Positions 17,209-26,174 are shown, counted from the first letter of the stretch. The stretch is DNA of 32,396 nt from JANYGM01 sp043764015 (GCA_043764015.1 JAYUKY010000101.1:1-32396), one strand, 5' to 3'. The notes: generated by a model from the letters alone, not told the origin. Numbers and translations: made by a program.

Positions 17209-18201
17209 ATGACAAAAGAAATTAAATACATAGAAAAGGTAGAAATAAAAGGACTTTGGAACAAATTTGATATTGAATGGAATTTGAACAAAGATGTAAA
17301 TATATTGGCTGGCGGAAACGGTAGCGGGAAAAGTACAATATTGAAGTTTATGTATGGTTTTATAACAAGTAATCTCCCAGCTCAAACAGATACTATTTTT
17401 ATTGGGCATATGAACATATATCTTGATAATAAGGAAGCCGTTTTCTTTCATCAAATGACGTTTAAAAATAAGGATATTAGTGAAGTAATTAAAATAGATG
17501 ATAAAGCAGTAACAGAAGCACTAGGAAAGGGATTTAAAAAAAGTGAAACCACAAGTTTTGGATTAACTTTAAGTTCTAAAAGAGAAAAAATAGAGGAAAT
17601 CAATAAAAATATTTGTATAGACTTCATTAGTACATTTAATTCACAACTAAAATCATCAGAAGAAATAAAAAAACTTGATATTAAAATAGAAACAGATTTA
17701 GATTTAGAAATTTATAAACTTCAAAAATATTACATAGAATACCAACTTAACATATCTAGAAAAATCATTGCCAACACAAGTAAAAATCCTAAAAAAGAAA
17801 TTACTAAAATAAGAGAGCCCCAAAATGACTTTCTTGCTATAATAGATGGGTGTTTTGCAGAAACAAATAAGAAAATCAATAGAGAAAAAAATGAAATTTC
17901 ATTTTTGGTTGATGATACTGAAATAACGGCTTATCAGCTTTCTTCTGGTGAAAAGCAACTGCTTATTATTTTACTAAAAACGCTTATTCAAGATAATAAA
18001 CAGTCTATTTTGTTTTTAGATGAACCTGAAATTTCTTTACATATTGATTGGCAAAAGCAACTGATTGGTTTTATACGACAACTTAATCCAAATGTGCAGA
18101 TAATAATGGCTACGCATTCTCCTGCTATGATTATGAACGGTTGGTTGGATAAAGTGTTTAATGTGAGTGATTTGATTGTTCCAAAATCTAAATTGTCGTA
18201 A
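17209..18201 (+). CDS. ABC-type AAA ATPase, AriA-like (putative PARIS-like defence)
   Basis: A 330-aa ATPase of the SMC/OLD/AAA_15-AAA_21 type. It has Walker A GGNGSGKST (35-43), an ABC signature YQLSSGEKQ (242-250), Walker B SILFLDEPE with D271-E272, and a switch histidine in MATHSPAMI (His303). The middle (about 90-230) is helical, charged and lacks a long coiled coil. There is no membrane segment or transporter partner. The stop codon directly abuts the start of a DUF4435 gene, so the two are almost certainly cotranscribed and translationally coupled. An ATPase plus DUF4435 (TOPRIM-like) pair is the composition of the PARIS anti-phage system (AriA-AriB). In PARIS, the ATPase holds the nuclease inactive until a phage anti-restriction protein is sensed. 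This ATPase seems shorter than the AriA proteins I recall, so a variant or sister system is possible. The defence role is inference. Confidence 0.85.
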   Translation: MTKEIKYIEKVEIKGLWNKFDIEWNLNKDVNILAGGNGSGKSTILKFMYGFITSNLPAQTDTIFIGHMNIYLDNKEAVFFHQMTFKNKDISEVIKIDDKAVTEALGKGFKKSETTSFGLTLSSKREKIEEINKNICIDFISTFNSQLKSSEEIKKLDIKIETDLDLEIYKLQKYYIEYQLNISRKIIANTSKNPKKEITKIREPQNDFLAIIDGCFAETNKKINREKNEISFLVDDTEITAYQLSSGEKQLLIILLKTLIQDNKQSILFLDEPEISLHIDWQKQLIGFIRQLNPNVQIIMATHSPAMIMNGWLDKVFNVSDLIVPKSKLS

Positions 18202-19275
18202 ATGTCTGACTTAAAAGATAATTTGAACTCTGATTATTTGGGCGCAGGCAACACTTTGCAATCAAAATTAAAGCCTAAAAAAGTAACTGTTTATGTTGAA
18301 AGTGAAGAAGATATTGCCTTTTGGGGCAATATTTTTGATAAATATGTAACCAAAAACAGGATATTTGACATACAATTACCTTCTCACGAAACTACGTTAG
18401 AAAGAGGTAAAAGTAAGGTTTTAGAATACTGTAATACTGTTGATGATATGGAAAATAATCCTACTGACCTCGTAACAGGCGCATTAGGAGAAAATTTGCT
18501 GTGTTGTGTAGATAGTGATTATGATTATTTGCTTTACGGATTTCATAGCAAAAAAAATACAGCTTATAAAATCCAAACATCTAAAAATATAAATGAGAAT
18601 AAGTATATACTTCAAACTTATGCTTACTCTATTGAAAATCTAAAATGTTTCTCAAAAAGTTTGCATACAGTTTGCAGAAACACCACACTTAATGATGATA
18701 GAAAAGTTGATTTTGAAGACTTTATGCAAAACTATTCTAATATTATTTATGAACTTTTTTTGTGGAATTTGTACTTTTATAGCAAAGGAGAAGAGGCTGA
18801 TTTTAGTTTAGAAGAGTTTTGTAGCAAAATAAAAATCTTACAATCACCAGAAATAAATAACCTTTTAGCTACGTTGCAGGATATAAAATTGGTTGTAAAT
18901 ACCACATTAACAGATTTTCAAACAAAATATCCAACTTATATTCATAAAATCAAGGCTTTTGGAAAAAAATTAGAAAAAAAAAGTTTGAATGAAAATAATG
19001 CTTATCTGTTTGTTCAAGGGCATACAATTTTTGATAATGTTGTTTTAATGCTCTTAAAGCCACTTTGTCAAACGCTCAAACACGAACACCAAGCCCAAAT
19101 TAGGGCTTCTAAAAAGCACCAAAAAGATATAAATAACGAACTAATCCATTACGAAAAAAAAGTAGGCAAAATTGAAACAATGTTAAAAGCTAATACAGAA
19201 TTTAAAGATTGTCCACAATTCATTCAAATTCAGCAAGATATAGAAAAAATATATCCAAAAAATGCTTCTATTTAA
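18202..19275 (+). CDS. DUF4435 (TOPRIM-like) protein, AriB-like putative effector
   Basis: A 357-aa protein starting on the base after the ATPase stop codon. The DUF4435 features are visible: KVTVYVESEEDIAFWGNIF near the N-terminus (acidic Glu33 and Glu36/Asp37), CCVDSDYDYLL (Asp104, Asp106, Asp108) and QTYAYSIENLKC. The spaced E...DxDxD pattern after hydrophobic strands is that of a TOPRIM metal site. AriB of PARIS and the OLD-type nucleases use such a site to cut nucleic acid. In PARIS the released AriB cleaves host tRNA and stops phage growth; whether this protein does the same is inference. The C-terminal part (about 200-357) is helical and Lys-rich (for example KHEHQAQIRASKKHQKDIN) and could bind RNA or the ATPase. 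No TM segments. No terminator is evident directly after it. Confidence 0.82.
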   Translation: MSDLKDNLNSDYLGAGNTLQSKLKPKKVTVYVESEEDIAFWGNIFDKYVTKNRIFDIQLPSHETTLERGKSKVLEYCNTVDDMENNPTDLVTGALGENLLCCVDSDYDYLLYGFHSKKNTAYKIQTSKNINENKYILQTYAYSIENLKCFSKSLHTVCRNTTLNDDRKVDFEDFMQNYSNIIYELFLWNLYFYSKGEEADFSLEEFCSKIKILQSPEINNLLATLQDIKLVVNTTLTDFQTKYPTYIHKIKAFGKKLEKKSLNENNAYLFVQGHTIFDNVVLMLLKPLCQTLKHEHQAQIRASKKHQKDINNELIHYEKKVGKIETMLKANTEFKDCPQFIQIQQDIEKIYPKNASI

Positions 19276-19387
19276 CTTTTAGGATGTTTATCACTTAAAA
19301 TCCTATGGCAAAAAATACCCAAACCTTAAAAATGGAACTCGCTAGCAGATAAAATTTGTTTTAGCAAAAAATAAAGCATAAAATACA

Positions 19388-19729
19388 ATGAAAGAAATAG
19401 ATGATAATCAACTTGTTGTGGAAACAGTTGTAGAGAATGAAATAGAGAATTTTCTGCAAAAGCACCCACTTTTGGTGGCTGCATTGCCCAAAATCCAAGA
19501 AATTATTATGCAGTATTTTGAAAATGCCGTTTTTGAGCAATCTATAAATATTGATGTAGAAGAATATCATACTTCACTTGTGGTAAAAATTTTTACAGGT
19601 GTAGAAAGTGTAACTATGTTTCAGCGAAATAAAATTATGTTTCACGACCCAGCACTTATAGAAATAATTAAAGTGCCTGCTGTAATCTATTTTCTAACAC
19701 TTGATTTTCAAAGTAAAAGCAATATTTGA
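19388..19729 (+). CDS. Hypothetical small protein, 113 aa
   Basis: I do not recognise this protein. It is acidic at the N-terminus (MKEIDDNQLVVETVVENEIE), predicted alpha/beta, with no signal peptide, TM segment or obvious catalytic motif. It lies 112 nt after the DUF4435 gene and 39 nt before rsmG on the same strand, so it could be cotranscribed with either. The length and context would fit a small regulatory protein or antitoxin, but nothing in the sequence proves this. The ATG at 19388 is the first good start. Confidence 0.7.
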   Translation: MKEIDDNQLVVETVVENEIENFLQKHPLLVAALPKIQEIIMQYFENAVFEQSINIDVEEYHTSLVVKIFTGVESVTMFQRNKIMFHDPALIEIIKVPAVIYFLTLDFQSKSNI

Positions 19730-19768
19730 AATATACGAAGAAGCAAATTCATAGAAAAATCCCCATTT

Positions 19769-20389
19769 ATGCAAATAATCAAAAAATACTTTCCAGACCT
19801 TTCAGAAGAGCAAAACACCCAATTTGAGCAATTAGAAGGGCTTTACAAACATTGGAATACACAAATAAATGTTATTTCTCGTAAAGATATTGACACGCTT
19901 TATGAACGCCACGTCTTGCACTCACTCGGAATTGCGAAAGTTATACAGTTTTCAGACCAGACAGAAGTGCTTGATATAGGCACAGGGGGCGGTTTTCCGA
20001 CTATTCCGTTGGCTATTATGTTCCCCAATGTTAAATTCCACGCTGTAGATTCCGTTGGAAAGAAAATAAAGGTCGTAGAAGCCGTTGTGGAGGGTTTGGG
20101 GCTTACAAATGTGCGCACTACACACGCAAGAGCAGAAACACTTAATAATGATTATTATGATTTTGTGGTAAGTCGTGCCGTTACGAGTAGCCTAGAATTT
20201 CAGGGTTGGGTGCGTGGCAAAATTAGTAAAAACAACTATAATCCGCTCAAAAATGGCATTTTGCACCTCAAAGGTGGAGATTTGAAAGAAGAATTAGCAG
20301 CCCTAAAGCGCCCGTTCAAAACATTTGAATTGAGTAAATTTTTTGATGAAGAATTTTTTGAAACAAAAAAAGTAATACATATCACATAA
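19769..20389 (+). CDS. rsmG: 16S rRNA (guanine-N7)-methyltransferase RsmG (GidB)
   Basis: A 206-aa, full-length RsmG, which methylates G527 of 16S rRNA at N7 using SAM. The family N-terminus (FEQLEGLYKHWNTQINVISRKD) is followed by YERHVLHSLGIAK and the SAM-binding glycine loop VLDIGTGGGFPTIPLAI (about 67-82). Then come FHAVDSVGKKIKVVEAV, NVRTTHARAE and the VVSRAVTS motif. The product acts on the 30S subunit. It is followed by a strong terminator at 20495. The start at 19769 gives the standard N-terminus. Confidence 0.95.
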   Translation: MQIIKKYFPDLSEEQNTQFEQLEGLYKHWNTQINVISRKDIDTLYERHVLHSLGIAKVIQFSDQTEVLDIGTGGGFPTIPLAIMFPNVKFHAVDSVGKKIKVVEAVVEGLGLTNVRTTHARAETLNNDYYDFVVSRAVTSSLEFQGWVRGKISKNNYNPLKNGILHLKGGDLKEELAALKRPFKTFELSKFFDEEFFETKKVIHIT

Positions 20390-20494
20390 GATAATGAACA
20401 GACAAAAAGTAAATCATCACCTTAATTTGAGAATATTTGATGCAAATATATGAATAATAAGTGATGTAAATTAGCGTAATAATTATAGCGTTTA

Positions 20495-20551
20495 AATTGT
20501 AAAATACCAAAAAAATGATAATTTTTCTTGGTATTTTACAATTTTTTTTTT
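20495..20551 (+). terminator. Rho-independent terminator after rsmG
   Basis: Perfect 16-bp stem (20495-20510 with 20528-20543, AATTGTAAAATACCAA and complement) followed by a run of T. It lies about 105 nt after the rsmG stop. The remaining gap up to 20646 is AT-rich and holds nothing else I can support. Confidence 0.85.
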
Positions 20552-20646
20552 ACATTTAACCGTTAATATTTATTTTTATTTTTATCCAATAGGTATTTTC
20601 AAATAAACTGAAATCAACTAAAATCAACTCTAAAACTACTATTTTT

Positions 20647-21387
20647 ATGGACAAAAAATTGATTGCACTCGTTACGGGAGCTACAGGCGGGCTGGGGTCG
20701 GCAATGTGCCAAATGCTTCAAAAAGACGGTTACCACGTCATTGCGCATTACCGCAACCAAGAAAAAGCAGACCAATGGGTGGTAGAAATGAAAGAACAAG
20801 GCTTTGTTTTTGATATGGCAAAAGCTGATGTAAGTGATTTTGAAGAAACTGCTACAATGATGAAAGACATTGAAGCTAGATTTGGATATGTTGATGTACT
20901 TGTCAATAACGCAGGTATTACTAGAGACCGCCCATTCCACAAAATGACGTTCCAAGAGTGGGACGAAGTTATTCACGCTAATTTATATAGTGTTTTTAAC
21001 TGTACTCGCAACGTGATTGATGGAATGAGAGAACGTGGTTTTGGAAGGATTATCAATATTTCTTCTGTAAATGGGCAACGTGGACAGTTTGGGCAAGCTA
21101 ATTATTCTGCCGCAAAAGCTGGCATGCACGGCTTTACTAAAACATTGGCTATGGAAGTGGCAAGCAAAGGAATTACAGTAAATACTATTTCTCCTGGTTA
21201 TATTGGGACAGATATGGTTATGGCGGTGCGTGAAGACGTAAGAAATGCTATTGTGGCACAAATTCCTGTTGGAAGATTAGGCGGAACAGAAGAAATAGCA
21301 CATCTGGTGTCGTTTTTAGCAAGTAAACAAGCTAGTTTTATTACTGGTGCTAATTATGCTATCAATGGTGGGCAACACGTTTATTAA
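20647..21387 (+). CDS. phaB: Acetoacetyl-CoA reductase-like short-chain dehydrogenase (PhaB type)
   Basis: A 246-aa classical SDR. The NAD(P)-binding TGATGGLGSAM loop (about 11-21) and NNAGITRD are followed by the catalytic set Ser139/140 (INISSVNGQRGQFGQ), Tyr153 and Lys157 (NYSAAKAG). The stretches SSVNGQRGQFGQANYS, TVNTISPGYIGTDMV and the ending INGGQHVY resemble PhaB acetoacetyl-CoA reductases more than FabG. PhaB makes (R)-3-hydroxybutyryl-CoA for polyhydroxybutyrate. No phaC or phaA is in the window, so the PHB role depends on genes elsewhere. A FabG-like role in fatty acid synthesis is the alternative. Cytosolic; stands alone between terminators. Confidence 0.85.
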   Translation: MDKKLIALVTGATGGLGSAMCQMLQKDGYHVIAHYRNQEKADQWVVEMKEQGFVFDMAKADVSDFEETATMMKDIEARFGYVDVLVNNAGITRDRPFHKMTFQEWDEVIHANLYSVFNCTRNVIDGMRERGFGRIINISSVNGQRGQFGQANYSAAKAGMHGFTKTLAMEVASKGITVNTISPGYIGTDMVMAVREDVRNAIVAQIPVGRLGGTEEIAHLVSFLASKQASFITGANYAINGGQHVY

Positions 21388-21494
21388 TTATGAATTGTGA
21401 GTTATGAGTTATGAGTTAAAAATACATTTTGCTCATAATTAAAACTTTTTTATTTGTATTCATTCACAATTCACAATTTATAATTCACAATTAA
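21384..21494. repeat. AT-rich imperfect inverted repeat
   Basis: TTAATTATGAATTGTGAG with short direct repeats (GTTATGAGTTATGAG) on the left faces CACAATTCACAATTTATAA and TTCACAATTAAG on the right. The arms are imperfect complements about 30 nt long around a ~45-nt centre. It begins at the phaB stop codon. This resembles the TGAATTATGAATT-type inverted repeats I associate with Bacteroidota genomes. Confidence 0.55.
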
Positions 21495-21525
21495 GACAAA
21501 CTTTTATCTTAATATTCTGTTAATA

Positions 21526-21563
21526 AAAACAAGTACAAAATTATATTTTGTACTTGTTTTGTT
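21526..21563 (+). terminator. Hairpin terminator after the PhaB-like gene
   Basis: Perfect 15-bp stem AAAACAAGTACAAAA-TTATA-TTTTGTACTTGTTTT. AT-rich, with T residues on the 3' arm. It overlaps the -33 part of the next promoter. Confidence 0.7.
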
Positions 21564-21584
21564 TTACAAAATAAACTATATTTG
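21554..21584 (+). promoter_or_regulatory. Promoter for the M36 metallopeptidase gene
   Basis: TTG at 21554-21556, 20-nt spacer, TATATTTG at 21577-21584: a full match to the Bacteroidota promoter. An in-frame TTG at 21582 lies inside this element, so translation is placed at the ATG at 21645. Confidence 0.65.
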
Positions 21585-21644
21585 CGTTCTGATTTAGCTT
21601 ATTACAAATCTTATAAATTAACTATCCACTTTTATCCCACTCTA

Positions 21645-24600
21645 ATGAAAAAAATATCTCTACTTTTGTGCTTTATGATGCTCACAAGCCTCCTGAAAGC
21701 ACAAACAGATTTCCGACAAATATCCGTAGATTACATCAAAGAAACAAAAAACCTCTCGTTTGTTTCTGCACAATGGCTCATAACAGATCAAATCTATGAC
21801 AAAAATACGCAAACAACTTTCCTTTATTTGCGCCAAATGCACGCTGGAAAAGAAATTTTTAACGTAAATGTTAATTTTTCTATCAAAAATAATAAAGTAT
21901 TACACATGGCTGGCACACCAAAAAAAGATTATTCTGTGCGCTCTGCTACATCTGGAATGTCTGCTGAAAGTGCTATACGTGCCGCTGCAACAGGATTAAA
22001 TCTAAAAATCACTTCTCCGCTTATTTCTAGTAATTCTGCTAATGCAAAAGGCGTTAGCATAACTAAATTTAGTAAAGCTGGGATTTCACAAGAGGAAATT
22101 CCTGTGAAAGAAATGTATTACCTTAATTCTAAAAGTGAATTAGTTTCTGTTTGGAACTTGTCTATTTATGAAAATTCTGGTGATAATTGGTGGGATTTGC
22201 TTGTAGATGCACAATCAGGACAAATTATCAATAAAGCTAATTGGGTTACGCATTGTAATTTTGGTTTGCACGAAAAGAAACAGAATAATGATAATTGTGA
22301 AGGCAAACACATACACACACCTAGCAATTTGGTAGAAAAAATTACGGCTTGTCCAGAAGACAAAGTTGCTAAAAAACCTGTTTTAAATACTATTCCTCGT
22401 GTGGGTGGAAACCAATACAATGTGTTTCCACTGCCTATAGAAGCTCCTTCTTATGGTGCACGTTCTATTGTGCAAGACCCAGAAAATACGCTTGCTTCTC
22501 CTTTTGGCTGGCACGATACTAATGGTGTAACTGGTGCAGAATTTACCATCACACGTGGGAATAATGTTTATGCTTACCGTGATGCAGATGCTAACCTTAA
22601 TGTTCCTGACCCAGGTTCTAGCCCTGATGGTGGTGCTTCACTTAATTTTGATTTTCCCTTTCCAACGACACAAGAACCAGAAACTTACGTGCCTGCTTCT
22701 ACAACAAACTTATTTTATTGGAATAATAAAGTACACGACTTTTACTACCGTTATGGTTTTGATGATGCAAGTGGTAATTTTCAAGTAAATAATTATGGGC
22801 GTGGTGGTGCAGGAAATGACCCTGTTAATGCAGAAAGCCAAGATGGAAGTGGCACAAATAATGCTAATTTTGGTACGCCACCTGATGGCAGCAGCCCACG
22901 TATGCAAATGTATTTATGGGACGATGGTAGTCCTTTTAACTTTCTTACAGTAAACTCTCCTGCCCCTCTTGCTGGCGGGTATACTTCTGGTACTACATCT
23001 GCACCAGCACCTACAGGATTTGGCTTACAAATAACTGCTACCACTAATATTACAGGTAATATACAGCTTATTAATGATGGTAGTGCCGACCCTACATTAG
23101 GGTGTGCACCCTCTCCAGCAGGTTCTTTGAATGGAAAAATAGCTCTTATTGATAGAGGTTCTCCTGTGGCTAGTCCAGGTCTTGGTACTTTTGTATTGAA
23201 AGCAAAAAACGCTCAAGATGCCGGTGCTATTGGTGTTATTATTGTAAATAATGTGGCTGGTGCACCTGCAGGTATGACAGGAACAGATGCAACTATTACT
23301 ATACCTGTTGTAATGATAAGTCAAGCAGACGGTCAAACTTTCAAAACATCACTTTCGGCAAATACGGTAATTTCTGCAACATTTAAGGCAACACGACCAG
23401 CTGGAGCTTTACCAAAACGTGATTCTTCTTTTGATAATGGAATAGTTGCTCACGAGTATGGTCACGGTATTTCTACACGCCTTACTGGCGGACCAGCTAA
23501 TTCTAGTTGTTTGCAAAATGCTGAACAAATGGGAGAAGGATGGAGTGATTTCTTTGGTTTAGTGATGACAATGTTACCCTCTCATACAGGCGCAACCCCA
23601 CGTGGAATAGGTACTTATGCTAGTTATGAGCCTACAACAGGTGGTGGTATTCGCCCTGCGCCTTATACAACCAATACGGCTGTCAATTCTTATACATATG
23701 CTAGTATGGCAACTCCTGCTATTGCTCAATCACCTTCACCACATAGTGTTGGCTTTCTATGGTGTACTATGCTTTGGGAGGTGAACTGGGGTATGATAGG
23801 CAGATATGGCTTTGATAGTGATTTGCAAAATGGTAATGGCGGAAACAATAAAACTATTCAATTAGTAATTTTAGGATTAAAACTGCAACCTTGCTCACCT
23901 GGTTTTATAGATGGTAGAGATGCTTTGCTTGCTGCTGATACACAACTTTTTGGTGGTGCTAATCACGATATTATTTGGATAGCTTTCTCTAAACGTGGCT
24001 TAGGGCTAGATGCTTTTCAAGGTTCTTCTAGTGATAGAAGTGATGGTGTAGCAGATACAACAGTGCCTCCACAGTTTATTCCAGGTGGTTGTGGAGCGTA
24101 TGGCGGAAAAATAACGTTGCCAGTAGGGTTCTCTAACGGAATATGTGAAGGTGACAAGCTTGCTAATGGAGCTTCGTTTGGCAAAGTGTTTGAAAGACCA
24201 GTCAAAACACCTTCTACTACAGATTATGATTATAATTATCTTCTTACAAAAAATGGTAATATACTTCAATTTAATGCAACAGGCATTTTTGACTTTGCTA
24301 ACCTCACAGAAGGAACTTATACTATTGCAGGAATATCTTATAAAAAAGCTAATACACAAACAATTAGTAGCTATCTTACTTCACGTATAGGGACAACTAT
24401 TGTAGCAACTAAAGCAGATATTACTGCACAAAATACTTGTGCAGTAATTACTACACAAAGTACACTCAGTACAGAAATAATTATCACTATACAAACTAGG
24501 GCTAATTGTGCTGTTACTGCTGTAGACCCACAATTCAGACAATCTGTAAAAGTTTTCCCTAATCCTACATCTCAAAATATCAATGTAGAATTTACGAATT

Positions 24601-24788
24601 TGCCTAATGAAACTTTGCAAATTGTAATGTATAATATGCAAGGAATGGAGGTTTTAGCGCAAAAAGTAAATACTACAACTAATGTTTCTTTGGAAAACAT
24701 CTCTCTTAAAACACTCCCAAAAGGTGTTTATGTGATGAAAATTCAAATGAAAGATAAATTTGTAATGGAGAAAATAATTGTAAATTAA
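21645..24788 (+). CDS. Secreted M36 (fungalysin) metallopeptidase with PA domain, T9SS type A
   Basis: A 1047-aa zinc peptidase precursor. A signal peptide (MKKISLLLCFMMLTSLLKA) precedes an FTP-like propeptide region, which in this family inhibits and helps fold the enzyme. The M36 domain carries the zinc motif HEYGH (His603, Glu604, His607) and the third ligand in MGEGWSDFFG (Glu631). A protease-associated (PA) domain is inserted just before the zinc motif (about 475-575: GKIALIDRGSP, AGAIGVIIVNN, IPVVMISQADG). The C-terminal ~80 residues (VFPNPTSQNINVEF, LPKGVYVMKIQMKDK, EKIIVN) are a type A T9SS sorting domain. It should therefore be exported across the outer membrane and degrade extracellular protein. 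All catalytic residues are present. Own promoter and terminator. Confidence 0.95.
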   Translation: MKKISLLLCFMMLTSLLKAQTDFRQISVDYIKETKNLSFVSAQWLITDQIYDKNTQTTFLYLRQMHAGKEIFNVNVNFSIKNNKVLHMAGTPKKDYSVRSATSGMSAESAIRAAATGLNLKITSPLISSNSANAKGVSITKFSKAGISQEEIPVKEMYYLNSKSELVSVWNLSIYENSGDNWWDLLVDAQSGQIINKANWVTHCNFGLHEKKQNNDNCEGKHIHTPSNLVEKITACPEDKVAKKPVLNTIPRVGGNQYNVFPLPIEAPSYGARSIVQDPENTLASPFGWHDTNGVTGAEFTITRGNNVYAYRDADANLNVPDPGSSPDGGASLNFDFPFPTTQEPETYVPASTTNLFYWNNKVHDFYYRYGFDDASGNFQVNNYGRGGAGNDPVNAESQDGSGTNNANFGTPPDGSSPRMQMYLWDDGSPFNFLTVNSPAPLAGGYTSGTTSAPAPTGFGLQITATTNITGNIQLINDGSADPTLGCAPSPAGSLNGKIALIDRGSPVASPGLGTFVLKAKNAQDAGAIGVIIVNNVAGAPAGMTGTDATITIPVVMISQADGQTFKTSLSANTVISATFKATRPAGALPKRDSSFDNGIVAHEYGHGISTRLTGGPANSSCLQNAEQMGEGWSDFFGLVMTMLPSHTGATPRGIGTYASYEPTTGGGIRPAPYTTNTAVNSYTYASMATPAIAQSPSPHSVGFLWCTMLWEVNWGMIGRYGFDSDLQNGNGGNNKTIQLVILGLKLQPCSPGFIDGRDALLAADTQLFGGANHDIIWIAFSKRGLGLDAFQGSSSDRSDGVADTTVPPQFIPGGCGAYGGKITLPVGFSNGICEGDKLANGASFGKVFERPVKTPSTTDYDYNYLLTKNGNILQFNATGIFDFANLTEGTYTIAGISYKKANTQTISSYLTSRIGTTIVATKADITAQNTCAVITTQSTLSTEIIITIQTRANCAVTAVDPQFRQSVKVFPNPTSQNINVEFTNLPNETLQIVMYNMQGMEVLAQKVNTTTNVSLENISLKTLPKGVYVMKIQMKDKFVMEKIIVN

Positions 24789-24815
24789 ATAATTTTTCTT
24801 TTTTGATAAAGAGTG

Positions 24816-24866
24816 AAAAAATAGTCTATAATTGGCAAATTGCTAATTATAGACTATTTTTTATTG
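24816..24866 (+). terminator. Rho-independent terminator after the M36 gene
   Basis: Perfect 18-bp stem (24816-24833 with 24845-24862) with an 11-nt loop; the 3' arm ends in TTTTTT. Confidence 0.85.
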
Positions 24867-24904
24867 TGAAAAATCTATAAAATCTAAGCAATTATGGTGT
24901 TATA

Positions 24905-24936
24905 TTTTGAAAATAAATGAAAAAAACCTATATTTG
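24905..24936 (+). promoter_or_regulatory. Promoter for the J-domain/trmB operon
   Basis: TTTTG (24905-24909), 19-nt spacer, TATATTTG (24929-24936). Full Bacteroidota consensus, 48 nt before the ATG at 24985. Confidence 0.65.
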
Positions 24937-24984
24937 CATAGATTTAAAAAACAGAATAATTATTATACTAAAAAATTACACTAA

Positions 24985-26163
24985 ATGACTAATAATCATA
25001 TTATTGCAATAGAAAAAAAAGGTGAAAAACTTTCTAGATTGCAAACGCAATTTAATAGCTATACTCAAAAAATTGATGCAATGAAGCAATTCATTACACA
25101 AGCCAAAACTAATCTTGATTTTGGTAGAAACCTTTATAATGATAAAATAACACCAGTTTATATAAAAATGAGAACTGTTGATATTGATATAATTTATACA
25201 TTAGACAAACATTTTGAAGACCTAAAAGCAACCAAAACCTTCAAAAAAAATATTTCTTATTATATCGTGGCTGAAGTTCCTGCCATGATTGAAGCAACAG
25301 ATGAACAAAAATTAAAGGATATTTATGTCAAACATAATGGGCAAAGTTATGAGGATGAAATGGAAGAGAAAAACTCAGAAGCAAATGATATGATGAAAAA
25401 TATGTTTGGTTTTGATATGAATGACCCAGAAAAAATGGCGGAATTTATGAACAAACAAAAAGGTGGTTCTTTCCAAGATTTTATGAATAGTATGCTTGGT
25501 GGTATGAATGGTATGGGAAATGATAATAATGACCAAAAATCTGCCAAAAATGAAAATCACGAGCAAAGACAAGCTAAGAAAAAAACGGCTGCACAAGTCG
25601 CAAAAGAATTAAAAGAAGAGCAAGAAGCCAAAAATATTGGACAAGCAAGTCGCAAAATTTATACGGAACTTGTCAAACAATTTCATCCAGACAAAGAACC
25701 TGACGAGCAAGAACGTGAACGCAAAACAGAAATAATGAAACGCATTACTATTGCGTATGAAAAAAATGACCTTTTTGATTTGCTCAAATTACAACTAGAA
25801 TACCTGCAAATTGATAAAGACCATATCAATAAATTAGCAGACGACAAGCTGAAATATTATAATAAAATCCTTAAAGAACAGCTTGAGGAGCTACAAGATG
25901 AACTTTCAGAAGTTACGGAAAGTGGCAACCCTTTTGAAATGTCATTTTTTGATAAATATTGTAGAGGAACGCAGGCGGACATCACCAAAAGAATAGAAAA
26001 AGAACGCAAAGCAGTCAATAAAGGACTCAAACATATTGAAGAAAGGCTTTCTTTTATGTATGATAAAGAATCTGCAACGTATATTGTGGCTGATTTTAAG
26101 AAAGAACATCAAAGAGAAACAAAAATGATGACTAGAGGTGGTATGTTTGGATTTGGATTTTAA
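24985..26163 (+). CDS. J-domain (DnaJ-like) protein, atypical architecture
   Basis: A 392-aa cytosolic protein. A J-domain lies at about 205-265: SRKIYTELVKQFHPDKEPDEQ with the HPD tripeptide (234-236) needed to stimulate DnaK ATPase, then KRITIAYEKNDLFDLLKLQ. There is no Gly/Phe region, zinc finger or CTD of true DnaJ. The N-terminal ~120 residues are helical and may form a coiled coil. Next comes a flexible Met/Gly/Asn stretch (about 128-180: MMKNMFGFDMNDPEKM, GGMNGMG). The C-terminal ~120 residues are charged helix ending in Gly/Phe (MFGFGF). It is probably a specialised co-chaperone; its client is unknown. The gene ends 11 nt before trmB, so the two form an operon. Confidence 0.85.
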   Translation: MTNNHIIAIEKKGEKLSRLQTQFNSYTQKIDAMKQFITQAKTNLDFGRNLYNDKITPVYIKMRTVDIDIIYTLDKHFEDLKATKTFKKNISYYIVAEVPAMIEATDEQKLKDIYVKHNGQSYEDEMEEKNSEANDMMKNMFGFDMNDPEKMAEFMNKQKGGSFQDFMNSMLGGMNGMGNDNNDQKSAKNENHEQRQAKKKTAAQVAKELKEEQEAKNIGQASRKIYTELVKQFHPDKEPDEQERERKTEIMKRITIAYEKNDLFDLLKLQLEYLQIDKDHINKLADDKLKYYNKILKEQLEELQDELSEVTESGNPFEMSFFDKYCRGTQADITKRIEKERKAVNKGLKHIEERLSFMYDKESATYIVADFKKEHQRETKMMTRGGMFGFGF

Positions 26164-26174
26164 TAAGGATTTTA

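Noticed and set aside
17209..18201. ATPase subunit of an ABC transporter
   Set aside because: No permease or TM protein is adjacent, and the long helical insertion between Walker A and the signature fits SMC/OLD-like ATPases.
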